NCBI GenBank assembly: GCA_020634515.1
Contig: JACKBL010000001.1
Span: 186,001-250,000 of the forward strand
Reading direction: 5' to 3'
From: Ardenticatenales bacterium
Lineage (GTDB): Bacteria > Chloroflexota > Anaerolineae > Promineifilales > Promineifilaceae
Length of the DNA: 64,000 nt
Below are positions 50,076 to 59,812 of this stretch, piece after piece. The position numbers were made by a program, and so were the translations under genes. The notes under the pieces were generated by a model, which saw only the letters and a program-made list of their open reading frames with translations, was not told the origin of the DNA and did not search any database. Each line of letters opens with the position of its first letter. Position 1 is the first letter of the stretch.

Positions 50076-51686
50076 TTACTCTACACGTAATGCGGCGATG
50101 ACGCGGGGAACGTGGTGGGCAATTTCGCGTGTGAGCAGGCCGGCGGGGCCGGGGGCGGCGCGGAGGGCAGCCGCGCCGTGCAGATAGCCGCCGAGTCGGG
50201 CGGCATCGAATGCGGGTAGGTCTTGGGCGCGTAGGGCGGCGATAATGCCGGCAAGCACATCTCCACTCCCCCCTATCGACAAAGCCGCATGGGCAAACGG
50301 GAGCAGCGCCACGCGCCCATCGGGGGCCGCGATGACCGTGTACGCCCCTTTGTGTACCACTACTTGCCCCCAGCGGGTGGCCGCTTCCCGGGTCACGGTC
50401 ACGCGATCTTGCGCCAGCAATGCCGGCAGCGAAACCCCCAACAACCGCGCCAGTTCCCCCGGATGCGGTGTGAGGATGTTGCCCGGCGGCACGCGATTGG
50501 GCCAGTCAGGCATTTGCGCCAGCATGTTCAAACCATCCGCGTCGATTACCAACGGCGGCAGGTCGGGGGTATCCAGCAGCGCGGACACAAACGCCTCGGC
50601 TTTCCCCAATCCCGGTCCTAGCAGCAGCGCGGCCCGCCCTTTCCAGACGCCGTCCCGCGCCAGCAGGCGTGCCGCATCCGCGCCCAACGTGGTTCGCTCC
50701 GGCAGCGGGAGATAGGTGGCTTCGGGAAGCTGAGTGGCAACGGCGGCGCGAATCGCCTGGGGCACGCCGAGGGCAACCAGCCCCGCACCGCCGCGGAGGG
50801 CGGCCAGTCCGGCCAGGACGGGCGCGCCCCAATACCGCGCCTGTCCGGCGCAGATGATGGCCGTGCCGAATGTGCCTTTGTGCCCGTCCGGGGGGCGTGG
50901 CGGCAGCAGGGCGCGCGCCTCCGCCGCCGTCATCAGGGTGAGGGGGGCGGCCAGTACCGGTTCCAGGTCGGCGCTGATGCCGATGTCGGCGACAACGATC
51001 TCGCCGCAGGCTGCCGCGCCGGGAAAAATGAAGTGTCCGCGCTTGGGTCCGGCGAAGGTGATGGTGAGATCGGCGGGGATGGCCAGGGGATCGAGCGCGC
51101 CGCTGTCGCAGTTGAGGCCGCTGGGGCAGTCCACGGCGACGACGAGAGGGCGCGGCGGCGGCGGCGGGATGTGGGTGATGGGCAGGAGGGGGGGCTGGTG
51201 TGTTTGGGCCAGGTTGTGGATGTGCTCTTGCAGGGCCACCTGAACCTGGCGCAGCAGGTGGGCCAGGTCGCCGCCGATGGGGCGGGAGACGCCCGTGCCC
51301 AGGAGGGCGTCCACGAGGATGTCGGTGATATGGAGGCGGTGGCGCAGGACGCGGTAGCGTTGGTCGAGGTCGGCGACGAGGGTGAGCAGACCTATTTGTT
51401 GAAGTTGGGCGTAGTTGGCGTCGCTGCCGGCATCGCGCGCGCGGCTGAGGTAGCAAACAACGTCCGCGCCGGCCTGGGCCAGGTAGCGGGCGGCCACGAG
51501 GCCATCCCCCCCGTTGTTGCCGGGGCCAACGAGGATGGTGACGTGCAGGCCGGCGACGTTGGTTTTTTGTTGGATGGCGTCGGCGACGGCTTTGCCGGCA
51601 TTTTCCATCATCCGCTCATAAGAGACACCCGCCACGTCCGCCGCCTTTTCCGCCGCGACCATCTCCGCCACGGAAAAAACCTTCAT
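50076..51686 (-). CDS. nnr: Bifunctional NAD(P)H-hydrate epimerase/ADP-dependent NAD(P)HX dehydratase
   Basis: This is a 536-residue fusion. The epimerase domain holds MMENAGKAVADAI, ILVGPGNNGGDGLVAARYLAQ and VDCPSGLNCDSG. The dehydratase domain (from ~280) holds HKGTFGTAIICAGQARYWGAPVLAGLAALRGGAGLVAL, LGPGLGKAEAF, DADGLN, LTPHPGELARLLG and SIGGSGDVLAGIIAAL. It repairs damaged NAD(P)H. It is translationally coupled to the upstream histidine kinase gene (ATGA). Confidence 0.9.
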   Translation of the reverse strand: MKVFSVAEMVAAEKAADVAGVSYERMMENAGKAVADAIQQKTNVAGLHVTILVGPGNNGGDGLVAARYLAQAGADVVCYLSRARDAGSDANYAQLQQIGLLTLVADLDQRYRVLRHRLHITDILVDALLGTGVSRPIGGDLAHLLRQVQVALQEHIHNLAQTHQPPLLPITHIPPPPPRPLVVAVDCPSGLNCDSGALDPLAIPADLTITFAGPKRGHFIFPGAAACGEIVVADIGISADLEPVLAAPLTLMTAAEARALLPPRPPDGHKGTFGTAIICAGQARYWGAPVLAGLAALRGGAGLVALGVPQAIRAAVATQLPEATYLPLPERTTLGADAARLLARDGVWKGRAALLLGPGLGKAEAFVSALLDTPDLPPLVIDADGLNMLAQMPDWPNRVPPGNILTPHPGELARLLGVSLPALLAQDRVTVTREAATRWGQVVVHKGAYTVIAAPDGRVALLPFAHAALSIGGSGDVLAGIIAALRAQDLPAFDAARLGGYLHGAAALRAAPGPAGLLTREIAHHVPRVIAALRVE

Positions 51687-54679
51687 TTGTGCTCCTCCAG
51701 CGCTTTCCGCACCGTCTCCAGCAGCCCTTGAATGTCGTACGGTTTTTGCAGAAAACCCGTCACCCCCAGCCCGGCAAACTGGCGCGTTACCTCCGTCTCG
51801 TTGTAGCCGGAGGAAAGGACCACTTTCACGTCGGGATTGATCGCCTTCAGGCCCCGCAGCGTTTCCTCGCCGCTCATCACGGGCATTTTCAGATCCAGCA
51901 ACACCAGGCTGATTTCCGTCTGGCGTTGACGATACAGGTCAATGCCCAGTGGCCCATTGGCGGCGCTGATAGTTTCCACGTCGGCCAGCGCCAGCACGTC
52001 CGTGACGGCTTCGCGCACAGGCTCCTCGTCATCAATAACCAACACAAGATCCGTCTTCACCATTAAATACCCGCCTCCTGTCTCGGAAACCTGAGCCTTT
52101 TGTACCTGTGCCGGGAAGAAAACCCAGAATGTGCTGCCTTCGCCGGGCTTGCTGGCAACGTGAATATGACCATTGTGGGTGCGCAGGATGCCCAAAATAG
52201 CGGATAGGCCCAGTCCGCGCCCTTGCGCTTTGGTGGAGAAGAAGGGATCGAACGCCCGTCGCAGCGTTTCCTGATCCATGCCCGCGCCGTTGTCCTCAAT
52301 GCTGAGGCAGACGTACTCTCCGGGAGCCAGTCGGCTGTGAAGTTCTTGCGGTGGGCGATGGGGCGACCAGGCGACTGTATCTTTGCTGGTGCGGATGGTA
52401 ATGCGCCCTTTGCCGTTGGCGACGGATTCGCCGGCGTTGATGACCAGGTTCATGAGGATCTGCTGGATCTGGCCGCGGTCGGCTTCGATGGTGGGGAGGT
52501 CTTCGGCCAGTTGCAGTTCTAACAGCGCCCCGGGGGGGAGGAAGGCGTGCAGGAGGTCTTCGTTCTCACGGACGAAGGTGTTCAGGTTGATATATTCGCG
52601 CACAAATTCGCCTTTGCCGGCATACGCCAACAATTGCCGCGTGAGATCAGCCGCCCGTTCCGCCGATTTGACCACCTTATTGATGTGCGCGGCGGCGGCG
52701 TGGGTAGGGTCCAGCCGCGCCAACGCCAGCGACGATTGTCCCAGGATGCCCGTGAGCAGATTGTTGAAATCATGCGCGATACCGCCGGCCAGCAGGCCCA
52801 GGCTTTCCAATCGCTGCCGCTGCTGCCGGGCTTCTTCTTCTTGTTTGCGCAGGGAAATATCGATCACGCTGGCGCGCAGCAAATTGCGCCCGGCGGCGGG
52901 CAATTGCACCAACCGTACTTCGCACCATATTTCCTGACCATCACCACGGCGGAAAAACCACTCAAACGCGGGCATCTCGCCAGCTGCTACCTGGTTGATG
53001 TGCCCGGTGATCATCTCCGCCACATTGTCGCCGTCGGGCTGCCGCGCCGCGCTGATATCCAGTGGGCTCATGGTGAGCAGGGCGGCGCGCGGGTAGCCAA
53101 ACAGTTTTGCCGCGTTTTCGTTGACGGCGACGAAGTGCCCCTGGTCTACGTCGTAGAGGAGGATGGCTTCGGGGGCGTGTTCGACAAGGGTGCGGAAGCG
53201 TTCTTCGCTTTCGTGCAGGGCTTGTTCGGCCAGTTTGCGGTCGGTGAAGTCGTATAACATGCCGGCAACGTACCGCAGTTCCCCATCCGCTTTCCATACT
53301 GTTTGCAGGCTGACCATGTTCCAACGCGCCAGGCCTTCCTTCGTCTGGTAGCGGCATTCATACTGCACGCATATCTGCTCCCGGTTGAGCAGTTTTTGCC
53401 ACAACGCCGCACTAGATGACCGGTCTTCCGGGTGGATATACATGAGGCGGGAACGTCCCAGACTTTCGGCCACAGTGTACCCCGTCATCCGTGACCAGGC
53501 GGCATTGAGGAAAAGATAGCGACCGGCGGCGTCCAACTGGCAGATGACCTCCTGCGCGTTGTCTACCACGGAGCGGTATCGCTCTTCGTTGCGGCGGACT
53601 TCGGTGTAGAGGCGGGCGCGCGTGATAGCCTGGTTGAGGTGCGCGGCCAGGGTGCCCATCAAGTGCAAGTCCGCTTCGGTGAGGGTGATGGCGTCGGTGC
53701 ATTCGATGTTAAAGACGCCGACGGCTTGCCCTTCGTCAAAGAGAGGGACGCAGATTTCGGATTGAATGCCGGCAAAAGCGTGCAAAAATGCCGGTTCCTC
53801 GCGTACGTCTCGAACGAAAATGGGTTGCCTGGTGCGCACCGCTCGCCCCATCACGCCTGTGTACAACGAAATCCGCGACAGCACTTGAGGATAGCCGACC
53901 TGATGTTGCAGCACCAGTGTCTTGTCCTCCAGCCAGTAGAGGCTGACCAGGGTGTAGCCGAACGTATCCGCGGTGACTTCGACGATTTTGCGGAAGAGTG
54001 CCGGCAGATCCAACTCCCCCGCCAACGCCATCCGCACCTTATCCAGAAGCCGGTTCTCCCGCGCCCGCCACTGCGCGTCCCACAACAGCGCCCGATACTG
54101 CTGTTCGCTCCGCCGCAGCGCCTCCTCCGTGCGAATACGTTCCGACAACTGCTCCTGCAACTGCGTATGCAGGCGGGCGTTGGCAATAATCAGAGAAATG
54201 CGGTTCGCCACCTCTTGCAGCAGCGTCTGGTCCTCCTCCATGAACGGCGGAGACTCCTGGCGGCGCACCACGGCCAACGTGCCCACTATCTCTTCCTGCA
54301 AACGCAGCGGCACAATCAACAGACTGTTAAATCCACGATAGAATCGCTCCCGCTCGGCGCGTATTGGATCTGGAACAAAAAAGGGGAGGAGCAGCGGCTG
54401 CCCACTCATGAACACCTGCCCCGGAAAGCCCTCTTCAGGAGTTTGGTTGGTCCGCGCCAGCGATTCGCGCATCTCCGCGACCAGATGGGGGTCCGTGTGA
54501 TACACGGCCGCGGGGATCAGGAAACGACCATCGTCGGAAAGCAGGCGCACGATGCAGATTGCATCCATCAGGCGCGACACTTGCCGTGCGGCGGTCTCCA
54601 GCGCCGCGTCATATTCCAACGCGACCTCGGCGAGTGATTGGAAAAGCTCAATAAGCAGTTCGAAATGTTTAGCCTTCAT
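51683..54679 (-). CDS. Hybrid GAF-GAF-PAS-PAS histidine kinase with C-terminal receiver
   Basis: This is a 998-residue soluble kinase. Two GAF domains (20-180 and 215-365, with PLFDEGQAVGVFNIE), two PAS domains (~380-500 and 505-630, with RYQTKEGLARWNMVSLQTV and WFFRRGDGQEIWCEVRL), HisKA (LLAGGIAHDFNNLLTGILGQ), HATPase (MNLVINAGESV, IEDNGAGM, GRGLGLSA), then a receiver with phospho-Asp in LVLLDLKMPVMSGEET and Lys in FLQKPY. The HDFNN motif and fused receiver fit the family of phosphorelay kinases. No transmembrane segment is visible. Confidence 0.85.
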   Translation of the reverse strand: MKAKHFELLIELFQSLAEVALEYDAALETAARQVSRLMDAICIVRLLSDDGRFLIPAAVYHTDPHLVAEMRESLARTNQTPEEGFPGQVFMSGQPLLLPFFVPDPIRAERERFYRGFNSLLIVPLRLQEEIVGTLAVVRRQESPPFMEEDQTLLQEVANRISLIIANARLHTQLQEQLSERIRTEEALRRSEQQYRALLWDAQWRARENRLLDKVRMALAGELDLPALFRKIVEVTADTFGYTLVSLYWLEDKTLVLQHQVGYPQVLSRISLYTGVMGRAVRTRQPIFVRDVREEPAFLHAFAGIQSEICVPLFDEGQAVGVFNIECTDAITLTEADLHLMGTLAAHLNQAITRARLYTEVRRNEERYRSVVDNAQEVICQLDAAGRYLFLNAAWSRMTGYTVAESLGRSRLMYIHPEDRSSSAALWQKLLNREQICVQYECRYQTKEGLARWNMVSLQTVWKADGELRYVAGMLYDFTDRKLAEQALHESEERFRTLVEHAPEAILLYDVDQGHFVAVNENAAKLFGYPRAALLTMSPLDISAARQPDGDNVAEMITGHINQVAAGEMPAFEWFFRRGDGQEIWCEVRLVQLPAAGRNLLRASVIDISLRKQEEEARQQRQRLESLGLLAGGIAHDFNNLLTGILGQSSLALARLDPTHAAAAHINKVVKSAERAADLTRQLLAYAGKGEFVREYINLNTFVRENEDLLHAFLPPGALLELQLAEDLPTIEADRGQIQQILMNLVINAGESVANGKGRITIRTSKDTVAWSPHRPPQELHSRLAPGEYVCLSIEDNGAGMDQETLRRAFDPFFSTKAQGRGLGLSAILGILRTHNGHIHVASKPGEGSTFWVFFPAQVQKAQVSETGGGYLMVKTDLVLVIDDEEPVREAVTDVLALADVETISAANGPLGIDLYRQRQTEISLVLLDLKMPVMSGEETLRGLKAINPDVKVVLSSGYNETEVTRQFAGLGVTGFLQKPYDIQGLLETVRKALEEHK

Positions 54680-54719
54680 TCTTATTGACTTGAGGGCTGG
54701 CGACTGACGATATTCGGAG

Positions 54720-56363
54720 CTACAAGAGGGTGGTCATGTATAGTCCTTCCAGAGAAAAACCGAGTCGTTGATAGTAGCGGCGCGTGCCAATGGCGCTAAT
54801 GACGGCGAGATGGCTGTAACCTTGCGCGCGCGCCATCCCCCGCGCTGTCTCCACCAGGGCGCGCCCCAGACCCATGTGCTGTGCCTCCCCCTGGCTCGAT
54901 TCGCCCAACAACAAGGCCGGTCCGTAGACGTGGACTTCCCGAATCATGGCATGGCCGACCAGCTCCGGCAGGGGCGGTTCCGCGTCCGGGCGCGGCAGCG
55001 AGAGGCGCAAAAAGCCGGCAATACGCCCGTCGGCCCGCTCGAAGCTGAGGAATTGTTCGGTGGTGGCGTCTGTTTCGTAGCCGTCTACGCGCAGGCTCAA
55101 TTCGGCGGCGGTGACTTTTTCGCGCCGGATTTCGCGGCAGCGAATACACTGGCAGGGCTGCCCCATTCGGTTCATTTGCTGCTGCGCCATTTGACGGAGG
55201 TTGGCTTTCTTCATGCCGGCAACAACATTCGTCGTTGGAATGTCCCGCACCACCCGATTGATCCGCACCCAGCGCGGCACCTGTTGCTTACAGGCTACCA
55301 ACACCCGCAACGCCTCCTCCTCGCTGTATGGTTCATACTCCCCCCGTTGCCAGTGGGCGTATAGCTCCGCATTCTCCACCAGCATACAAGGGTAAATCTT
55401 CAACTCGTCCGGGCGAATCGCGGGGTCGTCCCACAGCCGCGCAAAGTCCGCAATATCACTGTCAGGGGTCGCCCCCAGCAAATTGGGCATCCAGTGGGCG
55501 TGAATCTTGTAGCCCGCCAGGCGCAGCAGCCGAATTGCCCGCCGCGTCGTGGCCACATCGTGTCCGCGCTGGTTCAATGCCAGAATGCGGTCGTCCAGGC
55601 TCTGAATACCGATTTGCACCTTCGTCACGCCCAGGAAACGGAACCAGCGCAGTTCCTCCACGTTAATGTGGTCGGGGCGCGTCTCCACCACCAGCCCCAC
55701 GTTGCGGCAGCGCCCACGCGCGTTCAGTTGTTGTGCCTGCGTCAGGCTCTCTGCTTCCTGTCCGTTCAGCGCGTCCAGGCAGCGCTTCACAAACCATTCC
55801 TGATAATCGCGGCGATAGCTGGACCATGTGCCGCCCAGAATGAGCAGCTCAATTTTCTGCGTGGGGTGGCCGATGTTGCGCAGTGCCTCCAGGCGAGCCG
55901 CCGTTTGCGCGAAGGGGTCAAAAGCGTGCCGCTCGGCGCGCATTGCTCCCGGCTCGTCGGGCAAATAGCTCTTGGGCATACGCACATCAGTCGGGCAGAA
56001 AATACACTTGCCCGGACATGGATACGGTTTTGTCAGCACCGTCACGGTGGTCACGCCAGCCTGGGTGCGCGTGGGCTTCATCTGCAGGTGGGTGATGGCT
56101 TCCGGCTGCCACGTCATCACGCCTGCCTGGCACAGGTCCCGATAGACGCGCAGCAACTGGTCCTTAGACATCCAGGGCAAGCCACGGCGGGCGTGTCGCC
56201 CCATCACGCGGCGATAGGCCGGCCCCGTGAGTGGTTTTTGCCGCAGCAGGTCATCAATCAAGGCGGCGAATGCCTGCTCGCGCCCGGTGGTGTCTACGGG
56301 TTGGTGATTTTGCTGCCAGCGATCTTCCTGCGCCAACGTTTGATCCAGAGGAAACATGGTCAT
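54720..56363 (-). CDS. Elp3-type radical SAM/GNAT tRNA uridine-34 modification enzyme
   Basis: This is a 547-residue protein. PYPCPGKCIFCP holds the Fe-S cysteines (C116, C120, C123), followed by the radical-SAM barrel (KIELLILGGTWSSYRRDYQEWFVKRCLDALNG, VGLVVETRPDHI, KVQIGIQSLDDRIL, KIHAHWMPNLLGATPDSD). The C-terminal ~150 residues form a GNAT domain (LGESSQGEAQHMGLGRALVETA). It carboxymethylates wobble uridine in tRNA. No other Elongator subunit is expected in bacteria. Confidence 0.88.
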   Translation of the reverse strand: MTMFPLDQTLAQEDRWQQNHQPVDTTGREQAFAALIDDLLRQKPLTGPAYRRVMGRHARRGLPWMSKDQLLRVYRDLCQAGVMTWQPEAITHLQMKPTRTQAGVTTVTVLTKPYPCPGKCIFCPTDVRMPKSYLPDEPGAMRAERHAFDPFAQTAARLEALRNIGHPTQKIELLILGGTWSSYRRDYQEWFVKRCLDALNGQEAESLTQAQQLNARGRCRNVGLVVETRPDHINVEELRWFRFLGVTKVQIGIQSLDDRILALNQRGHDVATTRRAIRLLRLAGYKIHAHWMPNLLGATPDSDIADFARLWDDPAIRPDELKIYPCMLVENAELYAHWQRGEYEPYSEEEALRVLVACKQQVPRWVRINRVVRDIPTTNVVAGMKKANLRQMAQQQMNRMGQPCQCIRCREIRREKVTAAELSLRVDGYETDATTEQFLSFERADGRIAGFLRLSLPRPDAEPPLPELVGHAMIREVHVYGPALLLGESSQGEAQHMGLGRALVETARGMARAQGYSHLAVISAIGTRRYYQRLGFSLEGLYMTTLL

Positions 56364-56661
56364 GGTTTCATTGTAGCATGACAGGAGGGGGAACGCGATA
56401 GGGAAAAGGCCAGGGGTGCGCGGCGTTCTTGTTGACGGCGCATCATCCCGTCATTCCGAGTCTGGCGAGAAATCCCGGCCGTGTTTGCCGATAACCGTCG
56501 TCTGGATTCCTCAGGCTACGGCCTTCGGCATGACACGGGATCATACCCCGGTCATTCCCAAGCTGGTATTCACCAGGGATGGCAAAAGCCCGTTAGACTA
56601 ATCTGACCCGTCAACAAATGCCCCGGCCACCCAACGGACAGGGGAGCGTTGCGCTGGCGGA
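56364..56661. other. Intergenic region upstream of Elp3
   Basis: It contains CCGTCATTCCGAG and CGGTCATTCCCAAG motifs of a common dispersed type and no gene. Confidence 0.4.
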
Positions 56662-57099
56662 TCAGGTGCCGCGGGCAAGACTTATCAGGGCCTTACGCAG
56701 TGCTTTGTGTTCGGCGCTGGTGGGAGCGGGGCCGTCCATGACGGCGGCGATGAATTCGGGGGGCGGCAGGTAGTGGTGGGTCGTGACGTAGTGATGGAGG
56801 AGGTCGGGCGCGGCGTAGATGTCCAACTCGCCAATGACGCGAATTTCCGCCCCCCCGTAGGGGGAGATGGTTTGGTGACAGATGGGGCAGGGGCGGGCGG
56901 CGGGCGCGGCGCAGACGGTGTGGTCGGGCCGACAAAATGCAAGCAGGCGCGCGGCAAAGGCGGGCGGCGCGTCCCCGGTGGCGAAGGGCATTCCGCCGCG
57001 CAGCCAACCGACCGCCAACGGCAGCATTCCTAACGCCTCATCTGCGCCGCAGCCCGTGTAGGGGGCCAGGTCGTGCCAATCCGCGCGCCTGCGAGCCAT
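56662..57099 (-). CDS. Small uncharacterised protein with cysteine and histidine clusters
   Basis: This is a 145-residue protein I do not recognise. It contains CPICHQTISPYGGAEIRVIGELDIYAAPDLLHHYVTTHHYLPPPEF (written by block), i.e. a C-x2-C-H group and HH/THH clusters that could bind zinc. It starts four bases before the next gene upstream ends, so it is cotranscribed with the LLM-class oxidoreductase. Confidence 0.6.
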   Translation of the reverse strand: MARRRADWHDLAPYTGCGADEALGMLPLAVGWLRGGMPFATGDAPPAFAARLLAFCRPDHTVCAAPAARPCPICHQTISPYGGAEIRVIGELDIYAAPDLLHHYVTTHHYLPPPEFIAAVMDGPAPTSAEHKALRKALISLARGT

Positions 57100-57102
57100 T
57101 AT

Positions 57103-58134
57103 CTAACTGATTAGTTCCATCATCGTGCGCAACGTTTCCACGTTGAACACGGTCAGGTTCATGGTGGTGATAGGGCTTTCCCGCCAGAGCGAAAGTCGTT
57201 CTTTGACCCGCTCCTTCGGTCCGACGAGGGCTACTTCGTCAATCAACGCCGGGGGAATAGCCATCATGGCTTCGCCCTGCCGCCCGGAGAGGTAGAGGTC
57301 TTGCACTTTGGCCGCGGCCTCCGCAAATCCGTAGCGCACCGCCAGGTCGTTGTAGAAGTTCTTGCCTTTGGCGCCCATGCCGCCGATGTAGAGGGCCAGC
57401 ATAGGGCGGAGCATGTTGTAGGCGATGTCTATGTTGTCTTCGATAACGACGGAGACGGTGGGGGCGATGTCGAAATTGGCGTACCCTTTTTCTCCGCCGG
57501 CGCGGGCGAATCCTTCCTGGATGGCCGGCTCATAGATTTCGTGGTATTTGCGCGGGGAGAAGAAGATGGGTAGCCAGCCATCGGCGATTTCGGCGGTGAG
57601 GGCGACGTTTTGGGGGCCGATGGCGGCCAGGTAAATGGGGATGTTCGGGTCGGCTTGCAGGGTGCTTTTCAGCGGTTTGCCCAGTCCTGTGGCGTCGGGG
57701 CCGTTGTAGGGTATCTGGTATAGCTTGCCATCATAGGTAAGGCGGTCCTGGCGGGCGAAAACGCGGCGCAAGATGTCCACGTATTCGCGGGTGCGGGTGA
57801 GGGGGCGGGCGTAGCTGACGCCGTGCCAACCTTCGACCACTTGCGGTCCGGAGAGGCCCAGGCCCATAAGAAAGCGCCCGCCGGATAGTTGGTTGAGGGT
57901 CATGGCGGTCATGGCGGCGTTGGCGGGGGTGCGTCCGGGCATTTGCATGATGGCCGTGCCCAACTTGACGTGTTGTGTGTGCGCGCCAATCCAGGTCAAG
58001 GGGGTGATGGCGTCGGAGCCGTAGGCTTCGGCGGTCCAGACGGCGTAGACGCCCAGGCGGTCCGCTTCCTGGGCGAGTTCGAGGGGGAGTTGTATTTTGC
58101 CGGCAGCGTAGCCGAGCATCAGGCCAATACGCAT
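57103..58134 (-). CDS. LLM-class F420-dependent oxidoreductase
   Basis: This is a 343-residue TIM-barrel protein: LAQEADRLGVYAVWTAEAYGSDAITPLTWIGAHT, LGTAIMQMPGRTPANAAMTAMTLNQLSGGRFLMGLGLSGPQV and IYLAAIGPQNVALTAEIADGWLPIFFSP. These match the luciferase-like F420 subgroup. The substrate is unknown. F420 use is expected for this subgroup but not shown by a neighbour. Confidence 0.85.
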   Translation of the reverse strand: MRIGLMLGYAAGKIQLPLELAQEADRLGVYAVWTAEAYGSDAITPLTWIGAHTQHVKLGTAIMQMPGRTPANAAMTAMTLNQLSGGRFLMGLGLSGPQVVEGWHGVSYARPLTRTREYVDILRRVFARQDRLTYDGKLYQIPYNGPDATGLGKPLKSTLQADPNIPIYLAAIGPQNVALTAEIADGWLPIFFSPRKYHEIYEPAIQEGFARAGGEKGYANFDIAPTVSVVIEDNIDIAYNMLRPMLALYIGGMGAKGKNFYNDLAVRYGFAEAAAKVQDLYLSGRQGEAMMAIPPALIDEVALVGPKERVKERLSLWRESPITTMNLTVFNVETLRTMMELIS

Positions 58135-58254
58135 GAGAAACTCCTGAGTGGGTGGCCGCCAGGTAATCGTTGTCAGGCGGCGCGGAAATGGCTATCGTGA
58201 GAACGGGTTCCTTCTCCAACCGCGTCAGGGGCGATTATAGCAAAAAAGCGCCAA

Positions 58255-59178
58255 CTATCCGTAGTGGACGCCTGTCAACCGTTCTGAGACTTGCCAGAGG
58301 CGCTGGCGTGTCGCTGCGTCGTAGGCTTCCTTATTGGCTTTTTTCTCGGCGGGATACCCGCGCACATTTAACCAGCGGGGGCCGTAGAAGACGCCGCCTC
58401 TGGCGTCCTCCGCCGTCATCCCATACAACATGGGCAGCACGCCCATCTTGATGTCCTGGGCGAAAAGGGGTTCTGTCAGACGGTAGAGCCAGGCTTCCAT
58501 TCTCGTGTTTGATTGTGCGACGCTGTTTGTCTGCAAATTGCCCATGACCATGCCCGGATGGGATGTATTCACGATGGTGTCGTACCCGGCGGCGGTCAGT
58601 CGTTCTTGCAGTTCAAGGGTAAACAGAATATTCGCCAACTTGCTTTGCCCATAGGCGGCCCAACGGCTGTATTCTTTTTCGCCCATCAAGTCGTCGAAAT
58701 TCATTGTTCCGGTGTAGTTGGCGCTGCTGGTGACGTTGTGGATGCGCGCGTGCGGCGTCTTGACGATTATGTCTATCAGAAGGCCCGTGAGGGCAAAATG
58801 ACCGAGGTGATTGACGCCGAACTGCATTTCAAAACCATCTACTGTTTCCTGGCGCGGGATTGCCATAATGCCGGCATTGTTCAAGAGAACATCAAGCCGA
58901 CCAAACTTCGCCTTGAACGCCGCCGCAAATGCGTGAACGGAACGCAAATCCCCTACATCAAGCTGCATCAAGTCCAGAGACGCATTGGGCTGGTTTTGCA
59001 GAATATCAGCCTGAGCCTTGTTGCCTTTGGTTATATTGCGCGCCGTCATCACCACAGTCGCGCCCCTGGCGGCCAATATACGGGCGCACGCAAACCCCAA
59101 GCCACTGTTCGCGCCTGTGATAACGACGACTTTTCCGGCCAGATCGGGGATGTTCTCTTGTGTCCATTTTGCGTTCAT
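58255..59178 (-). CDS. Short-chain dehydrogenase/reductase (retinol dehydrogenase-like)
   Basis: This is a 307-residue SDR: VVVITGANSGLGFACARILAARG, NNAGIMAIP, catalytic YGQSK in WAAYGQSKLANILFTLEL, and C-terminal GVLPMLYGMTAEDARGGVFYGP. The class acts on alcohols, ketones or lipids. A GGAGGAG site lies eight bases before the ATG. The tRNA-Glu gene is just upstream on the same strand. Confidence 0.87.
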   Translation of the reverse strand: MNAKWTQENIPDLAGKVVVITGANSGLGFACARILAARGATVVMTARNITKGNKAQADILQNQPNASLDLMQLDVGDLRSVHAFAAAFKAKFGRLDVLLNNAGIMAIPRQETVDGFEMQFGVNHLGHFALTGLLIDIIVKTPHARIHNVTSSANYTGTMNFDDLMGEKEYSRWAAYGQSKLANILFTLELQERLTAAGYDTIVNTSHPGMVMGNLQTNSVAQSNTRMEAWLYRLTEPLFAQDIKMGVLPMLYGMTAEDARGGVFYGPRWLNVRGYPAEKKANKEAYDAATRQRLWQVSERLTGVHYG

Positions 59179-59280
59179 GATTTATTCTCCTCCAATGTCC
59201 AATGGCTTCTCGACAGCACAAAAGCGATACACGTTGACGGACATCCATGATTCGGACGGCCAATGGCAAAGGCCGGTTTT

Positions 59281-59316
59281 AAGCAAAAAGCGCCGCAATC
59301 GCGGCGCTTTTGAAAT
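59281..59316 (-). terminator. Terminator of tRNA-Glu
   Basis: AAAAGCGCCGCGATTGCGGCGCTTTTT on the minus strand is an eleven-base stem followed by T residues, directly after the tRNA. Confidence 0.8.
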
Positions 59317-59318
59317 CA

Positions 59319-59391
59319 TGCCCTCACGGGGATTCGAACCCCGGTTTTAGCCTTGAAAGGGCTACGTCCTGGTCCCCTAGACGATGAGGGC
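59319..59391 (-). tRNA. tRNA-Glu (UUC anticodon)
   Basis: The minus strand folds into a full cloverleaf: acceptor GCCCTCA/TGAGGGC, D arm with TCTAGGGGACCAGGA, anticodon stem-loop AGCC-CTTTCAA-GGCT with anticodon TTC, and T arm CCGGGGTTCGAATCCCCGG. The 3' CCA is not encoded. It is 73 bases long with A as the discriminator. Confidence 0.95.
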
Positions 59392-59624
59392 AACGGAGGG
59401 AATTGTATCATTGGCCGTATGGGAGGTCAAGCACGATGTGCTACCGCGAAGGCGAGATCGCCGTTGAACAAACCGGGCGAAACGCCTAAAATGTAGGGGA
59501 CGTTTGGGGTTGTCGTGGCGATTACCCCGTCCGGAAAGGGCATAGCGCGGATGAGACAGGAAGGTTTCACCGGCTGCGCCAACTCTGATGAATGGAAACG
59601 AATCAGCCTCAGGGGTACGTGGTC

Positions 59625-59670
59625 CAATACATCTTCCCGGAGGCTCGATTTCCGACCCAGAGCGTCTCAT
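59625..59670. repeat. Partial CTTCCCGGAGGCTC repeat
   Basis: GTCCAATACATCTTCCCGGA, then GGCTCGATTTCCGACCCAGA and GCGTCTCATCATT; a shortened relative of the elements at 3078 and 18146. Confidence 0.55.
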
Positions 59671-59686
59671 CATTCGAGTCATTTAG

Positions 59687-59781
59687 GTAACTACTAACGC
59701 TCTCTGGAGATTGGACCAATTTCACGCGTTCAATGGCGATTTTCACCAGAGCAAATTGGTCCAATCTGGCTTAGTAGTTAC
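59687..59781. repeat. GATTGGACCAATT long-hairpin repeat, copy 3
   Basis: The best-preserved copy: GTAACTACTAACGCTCTCTG ... CCAATCTGGCTTAGTAGTTA, with the terminal inverted repeat GTAACTACTAA/TTAGTAGTTAC enclosing the inner AGATTGGACCAATTT arms. It fills the leader of the epimerase gene, and a false frame extends through it. Confidence 0.8.
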
Positions 59782-59812
59782 CCGGGAAGATTATTTTCGA
59801 AGGAGCTTACTC

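Noticed and set aside
59711..59812. N-terminal extension of methylmalonyl-CoA epimerase
   Set aside because: The extension is translated from the long-hairpin repeat; a GTG with a good ribosome site fits the family start.
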